Source: Babylonia areolata (lineage: Eukaryota; Mollusca; Gastropoda; Neogastropoda; Buccinidae). Taken from it: DNA of 64,000 bases. The position numbers were made by a program, and so were the translations under genes. This document shows positions 59,000-64,000 of the stretch, piece after piece. The notes below the pieces were generated by a model. The model had not been told where the DNA came from. It saw only the letters and a list, made by a program, of their open reading frames with translations, and made no database searches. The stretch is taken from NCBI RefSeq assembly GCF_041734735.1, contig NC_134879.1, positions 6,524,810 through 6,588,809 on the forward strand, given 5' to 3'. The stretch's first letter is position 1. The number at the start of each line of letters is the position of its first letter.

Positions 59000-59970
59000 A
59001 GTTCCAGCCACAGTCAGAAAGACAGTGTGCCATATTTTCAACTTCTCTCTGACCTTAACCTACGGTTGGTGGAGTGAGCAGTGACAAGCTGGGGGGGAGG
59101 GTGTGGGTAGAAGGCTGGTCTGAGTGGTTAGGATAATACAAGTGGTGGTGAAGTGGCTGTCTTGGCACATCAAGTGGATGGACACATTGCTGGCTCCTAT
59201 ACGGGCCTAATGAGATACACTGCTACAGCTGTCGAGAGAGATGTTTCCAAGCAGGCCTTTTCATTATTCACATAGGTTTCACTCACACACACACACGCAC
59301 ACAAACATGTCTGTTTGGAGCATAAAATCAATGCTCCATGTATTCTGTACAATATATCCATAATTTGAAATAAATGTTATGAATATGTTATTAAAATCAG
59401 AATGTACTGTATCTGTGTGTGTGTGTGTGTGACTGTGTACACATGTGTGTGTGTAAGTGTGTGGGTGGGTGTCTGTGTGTGTGTGTGGGTGGGTGTCTGT
59501 GTGTGTGTGTGAGTGCATGCAAACATGTGGATATTGTATCAGTTGTCGAAAACTGAATAAACAGATAATTTTTAAAATGTAATGAATTTTGTGATCAGAA
59601 TTTAAGAAAAACATAACAACAATAATAAAATAATATTGCTGGTGATTTTATCTGATGATGATATAACTAGTGGAGCTAGGAGACAAAACTAGCAGCTTTT
59701 ATAACAGCATTTGCACTGTCTACAAAACATGAATCCAACAGTCCGAATTCACGTAGTATCAATTTTAATTGGTTTTGTACATTATAATATGTATACACAT
59801 AAATGAATGTTTTATGTCCATTTATTGAACTACAAAGCGCAGTCTCAGGTGCTATAATTACTGATTTAACTCAAACCCTGGAACAGTTTAAGAACAAGTT
59901 CATCCTATTCTTCCTCCAAATATGAAAACCACCACCCGATCAATCATACACATCCCTAATAAACCGAGTA
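59000..59970. other. Intergenic, no gene seen
   Basis: Apart from the GT tract, AT-rich sequence between the I-like LINE and the piggyBac-type element. Confidence 0.5.
59412..59518 (+). repeat. Interrupted (GT)n with duplicated gggtgggtgtc block
   Basis: GT tracts separated by two copies of gtgggtgggtgtctgtgtgt. Confidence 0.9.
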
Positions 59971-59971
59971 T

Positions 59972-61015
59972 TTAACCCCTAGGCTGCCTGCATGACGAGA
60001 TAACTCGTCATGGCAAGCATGTATGCTTCGCTGCCTGCATGACGAGATAACTCGTCATCGAAATATTCTGACTTTTCCCTGCTTTGCATTCAGTTCGTTG
60101 ACAAAAATGCTGGTAGCTTTAGCTTGGGGAATCTTTCTGGATTCTATTCATAGCTAGAAACACCATCTGCGTCATAAGGCAGTCCTTTATTTGAACGTTT
60201 TGGTTGGGTTACTGGCCGCAGTCTTTGCCTGGCTCCTCTCCTCGCTCGCTCAACAAAATGTCGGACTGACTCCGTGCTCAAGACATGCGCTCGTGGCGAA
60301 CTAAATCAACCAAGATTACTTTCTTCAGCTAATGCTCAGAAAGAATTGGAGCATAAATTCGAAGGAGAAGACAGTGGTGAACATTTATAGGACGATTTGA
60401 TAGAAAATAAAGGGAGCAATCAAGAGAGTGGCCAAGATACAACTATCAGTGAGTGATGCAGGCTGTTCAACTCTAGCAGACGAATTTTTAGCAGGGCACC
60501 GTATGAGCTATTTTCTTGGCACTCAGCCAACGCGGTCTGATGAAGTGACGGTGTGAGAGGGGTGAAGAGGAGGGGGGTGGAGACTGAGGGGGCGTGGCCT
60601 CACATCCATATTATCACTTGCAGAAGTCACAATGCATCTATTTCTTTTTCAGTTTTTTTTATATTGTGGTTGTTCTAGTATGATTTTGTGTGTGCAGATA
60701 TCCATTTGTCCAGAAAATGATATTTTTGTGCAAATTACCAGACTAATGTTTGTAATGAACAAGTTGAAAATGTGACAAAAAACAAAACACTGATTTCAAA
60801 ACAACAGCATGTCACTTAAAATGCATAAAATGGGAAAACATCATGTGTTTTGTATTCTTTATTCATTTCCCTTTCAGAAAATATATACTTTTATGGGTCC
60901 TTCTCCAATAACAAAGAGCACAGAATTTTTGGAAAATTTATACCCGTTTTTTGTGAAAAAACCCTGGCAAATAGATTTCACTTAAATCTTATTTTCCTGG
61001 CAGCGAAAGGGTTAA
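59972..61015 (+). mobile_element. piggyBac-type non-autonomous DNA transposon
   Basis: TTAA at both ends (59972-59975 and 61012-61015) with imperfect terminal inverted repeats: left TTAACCCCTAGGCTGCCTG, right (complement) TTAACCCTTTCGCTGCCAG. Just inside the left end are two copies, 47 bases apart, of the palindrome TGACGAGATAACTCGTCA (59993-60010 and 60040-60057). The ~1.04-kb interior has no long ORF. A short run near 60250-60390 (RLLSSANAQKELEHKFEG) could be a transposase N-terminus remnant. TTAA target duplication and CCC-starting ends are the piggyBac pattern. Confidence 0.72.
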
Positions 61016-61305
61016 TATCATTAATATGCATACCCATTCACAACACATTATTTCAAAAGCGTAAAAAGCTGGTAGCTACAGTTAAAACATTCAGGAAGGG
61101 CTTCTTGCCATTAATACTATGCAGTTAAATATGAGTATCATGTCTACAGAAATAAGGGAGAAGTTCAAACTATAAACATTTCACTTGTACAAGAGTCAAA
61201 AGATAGGATCTGAATCAACTCATTTCACTCCATGTCTAAGCACTGCTTAACCACCACATACATTGTCCCACCTGAATCACTTAGCTGCCACCACACACAT
61301 TGTCC

Positions 61306-61600
61306 CACCTACACCAGCCACCGTGGCAAGGTGTTTAGTGCAAAGAATTGACAACAAGGAGGACGCAGGTTTGAACCCCATCAGAATCAAATCACTGTGG
61401 GATCTCTGGCTCCCGTGGCCAGCTCCTAACTAAAGCCAAGTAAGCTGTGGGCTCAAATAAGATTGGGACCAAGTCTTTGAGAGTGTTGCTCAATTTCCTG
61501 TTCCCCACTGCAGATGTCTTTGTCGCATCAGCCTGGTTGATGATGCCTGGATATCTATTGTGAAAGGAAGCATAGAGTACAGCCTTGTTCAACAGTCTTA
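61306..61600 (+). mobile_element. tRNA-derived SINE, family D
   Basis: A-box-like ccaccgtggcaaggtgttta and B box caggtttgaacccca in the right order and spacing. The body continues gatctctggctcccgtggcc and gattgggaccaagtctttga. Only one copy is in the window, so the 3' end is approximate. Confidence 0.6.
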
Positions 61601-61679
61601 AACCTAAGATTTAGGTTAGGAAAGCTTATTCTAAACTGTACCATTCTGTGAGTGGATGGGGCAAGCCCACTGTTTAATT

Positions 61680-61915
61680 TGTATGGTTTGTTTTGTATTA
61701 CTCTTTTGTCACAACCGATTTCTCTGTGTGAAATTTGGGCTACCATCCCTCCATTTTTTCCCTTTAAAAAAAAAAATTGCCTAATTTTGTTTGTATTCCT
61801 GTCAAAGTGGATTTTTCCACAGAATTTTTTGCCAGAGACAACCCTTTTCTAGCTGTGGGTTCTTTTAAACGCGCTAAGTGCATGCTGCACATGGGACCTC
61901 AGTTTAGAGCGTTAG
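61680..61915 (-). mobile_element. SINE family B fragment
   Basis: Matches the 20300-20705 copy: tctctgtgtgaaatttgggc, caaagtggatttttccac, gagacaacccttttctagct, gggttcttttaaacgcgcta, gtgcatgctgcacatgggac. The tRNA head is missing. Confidence 0.75.
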
Positions 61916-62276
61916 CAGTACCATTTGAACAACCAGACAAAAGATGTAGTTTGGTTTATCAAGCCACTAAACACCAGCAGAAACATTTTGTTTTAGAACA
62001 GATAACGCTGCAGACACTTCCCCATGTTCTCTGAACACATTATGTTGCAAACTATGTTCTATGTACACACACACACACAATATTCTGTACACTGTTCACA
62101 CAGCCTTGTCTCTGTCGGTCAATAATTGCTCGCCTTTGCTTTCACGTCCACAGGAGCACTCACAGCTCCTTATCCAACAAGACAGTTGTGTTTTCAGCCG
62201 AATCACGCAAAATACCAAGAAGACAGCAGTGTTTTTCGCCAAGAAGACTATATATACAACACAACAAGAGGACAGG
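61916..62276 (-). other. CENPK: Likely CENPK 3' untranslated region
   Basis: Directly after the CENPK stop on the minus strand. A canonical AATAAA was not seen here on that strand; an ATTAAA-type signal occurs further on near 61672, inside or next to the SINE B fragment. Confidence 0.35.
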
Positions 62277-62421
62277 TCAGAGGTGGAAGGGCACCAGCTT
62301 GACCCTTCTGTCGTTGTCAGGGTGCTGCAAGATGATGTTGCAGCGCAGCAGCAGTTCAATGTAGGCCGGCCAGTGCCTGTCTGTCAGCTCTATGTAGGGG
62401 TCACTGGGTGACTCCACACAC
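62277..62421 (-). CDS. CENPK: CENPK terminal coding exon
   Basis: On the minus strand the acceptor is gtatgtttcag/GTGTGTGGAG. The exon gives 47 residues and then TGA. Hallmarks are DPYIEL, WPAYIELLLR and the closing F-H-L. The acceptor sequence itself resembles the units of the minisatellite immediately upstream in the intron. Confidence 0.88.
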
Positions 62422-63373
62422 CTGAAACATACGCAACAGCATTAATTCCACAAACCTGGAACATAAACACTGCCAATTCCACACACCTGGAACATACACA
62501 ACAGCGTCAATTCCACACACTGGAACACACACAACAATGTCAATTCCACACACTTGGAATATACACAACAGTGTCAATTCCACACACCTGCAACATACAC
62601 AACAGTCAATTCCACACACCTGCAACATACACAACAGTGTCAATTCCACACACCTGCAACATACACAACAGTGTCAATTCCACACACCTGCAACATACAC
62701 GACAGTCAATTCCACACACCTGCAACATACACAACAGTGTCAATTCCACACACCTGCAATATACACAACAGTGTCAATTCCACACACCTGCAATATACAT
62801 AACAGTGTCAATTCCACACATCTGCAACATACACAACAGTGTCAATTCCACACACCTGCAATATACATAACAGTGTCAATTCCACACATCTGCAATATAC
62901 ACAACAGTGTCAATTCCACACACCTGCAATATACACAACAGTGTCAATTCCACACACATGCAACACACACAACAGTGTCAATTCCACACACATGCAACAC
63001 ACACAACAGAGTCAATTCCACACATGCAACACAAACAACAGAGTCAATTCCACACATGCAACACACACAACAGTTTCCAGTCCCCACACCCGCAATGTGC
63101 ACAACACAGTCAATTCTACACACCTGCTACGTACACAACAGTGTCAATTCCACACACCTGGACACATGTACAATAGAGTCTACAGCTCTATTCTTCAACA
63201 GAAATCTGTATTCTGCTTCCACTAGACAATTCCAACACTTTCCCCTTTCTAAACTGCTCATCTGTCTAAACTGCCATATTCCATCAGATAATGTGCTTAA
63301 TGTCTTTGCATGTTTTCCAAAGCTGGGGATACCACTGCAGAATGTGTGCCTGTGAATGAGGAAGCAAATTATT

Positions 63374-63404
<31 letters not shown>

Positions 63405-63838
63405 TGAAATGAATGTGTGAGTTCCTGTCTAAATCAACCAGCAGTGACCAGACAATAAACCAATGAGAAGAAACAAACTCTTTGATTTGTACACATGCTC
63501 CCATGTAAAAGAGCCAATAAAGTATGGTCTTAGTATGACACAGTGACATAAGAGATACATCTTTAGACAAACAAAACATGTACATGTTCAAGAGCAGTGC
63601 ACCTTACATCTCAAGACCTAATTTTCAAATTTTTCTTATCAGAACTGGTTAACATGAGCAGATTTCTCTTTTCTCCTGAAACTCACACCAACAGGATACC
63701 AATGTGTAGACATACATGGATACAGAGATTGAAAAAGACTCACTTTGTCATCAGCTCCAAAAGTATGTCTTTTAGAGGCATGGTATTCTTTTTACTTTGC
63801 TGTTTCTTTGAGCGTAGATCTTTGGATACTTTTGCAAC
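62277..63838 (-). CDS. CENPK: Centromere protein K, last two coding exons (3' part)
   Basis: Two minus-strand exons, 63838-63744 (95 nt) and 62421-62277 (145 nt including the stop), join in phase (AA+G) to give about 79 residues. The final exon contains SPSDPYIEL and HWPAYIELLLRCNIILQHP and ends KLVPFHL. It lines up with the human CENP-K C-terminus as I recall it (HDPYVKISDSFWPPYVELLL, RHPEDPTRIRLEAFHQ). The upstream exon has a basic KKQQSKKN stretch followed by MPLKDILLELM, matching the linker and helix before that domain. Known role: CENP-K is part of the CENP-H/I/K/M group of the constitutive centromere-associated network, needed for kinetochore assembly. The 5' exons lie past the right edge of the window. 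Confidence 0.88.
62422..63743 (-). other. Last CENPK intron
   Basis: The 1.3-kb intron has a gtgagt donor at 63743 and a tttcag acceptor at 62422. The acceptor-proximal 750 bases are the 34-bp minisatellite. The rest holds a (GT)n tract at about 63379-63403 and no recognisable gene. Confidence 0.8.
62425..63178 (+). repeat. 34-bp minisatellite in the last CENPK intron
   Basis: About 22 imperfect copies of a ~34-bp unit (cacacctgcaacatacacaa, then cagtgtcaattcca). On the minus strand most units read TTGCAG followed by GTGTGTGGAA, close to the true acceptor and the first ten bases of the last CENPK exon. Variation in unit length and CAA/TAA changes suggest ongoing slippage or unequal exchange. 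Confidence 0.92.
63744..63838 (-). CDS. CENPK: CENPK penultimate coding exon
   Basis: On the minus strand the acceptor is ttgtcccag/GTTGCAAAAG and the donor is ATGACAAA/gtgagt. The other two frames are closed by stops; the open one encodes VAKVSKDLRSKKQQSKK and MPLKDILLELMTK, matching the basic linker and helix before the CENP-K C-terminal segment. Confidence 0.85.
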
Positions 63839-64000
63839 CTGGGACAAAGAACAGAAAGTTCAGACGCGGAATAAATATTGCAATTTACTTATCAAATCAA
63901 TATATATTGTGTAACTATGCAATGTTGGGAAACAATGGATCAGGTGCAATGCAATGTTGGAAAACAATGGATCAGGTACAAAGTCTTTTATTTCACATTC

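Noticed and set aside
62537-63355. 272-codon plus ORF of NSTHLQHTQQ repeats
   Set aside because: It is the 34-bp intronic minisatellite of CENPK read antisense.

Overview
The window looks like a piece of a large, repeat-rich invertebrate genome, most likely a gastropod mollusc. The reasons are very abundant (CA/GT)n tracts, several tRNA-derived SINE families that recur within the window, fragments of at least six different LINE lineages, and host genes split into short exons by GT-AG introns of hundreds to thousands of bases. The phylum is an inference from overall character; no sequence search was possible.

Two host genes can be identified with confidence. On the plus strand at 46.58-54.67 kb lies a complete four-exon Rho-family small GTPase of 221 aa, with clean splice sites, a terminal CVVS prenylation box, a TATA-like box upstream and a good AATAAA plus GT-rich polyadenylation site downstream. 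Its P-loop reads GDVGVGKT and its switch II start reads DTCGLDEY. It therefore carries Val at the position of Rac Gly12 and Leu at the position of Rac Gln61, the two classic GTPase-disabling substitutions, and switch I is also atypical. At the right edge on the minus strand are the last two coding exons of CENPK (kinetochore CCAN subunit); the rest of that gene lies beyond the window. The intron before its last exon carries a ~34-bp minisatellite whose units resemble the real splice acceptor.

A third, unnamed plus-strand gene is possible at about 10-16.4 kb. Short exon-like blocks with acceptor and donor sites occur there in duplicated modules (three copies at 10.0, 12.7 and 13.6 kb; two copies at 15.5 and 16.3 kb), separated by a pyrimidine-rich minisatellite that has grown to nearly 1 kb in one copy.

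Layout: 0-1.1 kb SINE cluster; 1.3-1.7 kb GT tracts; 2.6-5.4 kb minus-strand broken copy of a multicopy invertebrate gene family; 7.1-7.7 kb LINE 3' fragment; 9.9-16.4 kb exon-like duplications; 17.3-17.7 kb dyad-bearing tandem repeat; 19.3-20.7 kb SINE cluster; 22.3-25.2 kb repeat and minisatellites; 25.2-29.0 kb LINE with endonuclease, reverse transcriptase (RT) and RNase H; 29.6-30.5 kb SINE-like repeat and minisatellite; 32.9-34.9 kb old tandem duplications; 35.9-39.7 kb L1/Tx1-like LINE; 41.5-44.8 kb RTE-like and CR1-like LINEs; 46.4-55.7 kb GTPase gene, its introns filled with GGT-rich minisatellites, an L2/CR1-like LINE fragment, a terminal-inverted-repeat (TIR) element and SINEs; 55.7-58.7 kb I-like LINE; 60.0-61.0 kb piggyBac-type non-autonomous element; 61.3-61.9 kb SINEs; 62.3-63.8 kb CENPK 3' end.

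Most long open reading frames here are products of GT, GGT or minisatellite repeats and are not genes.
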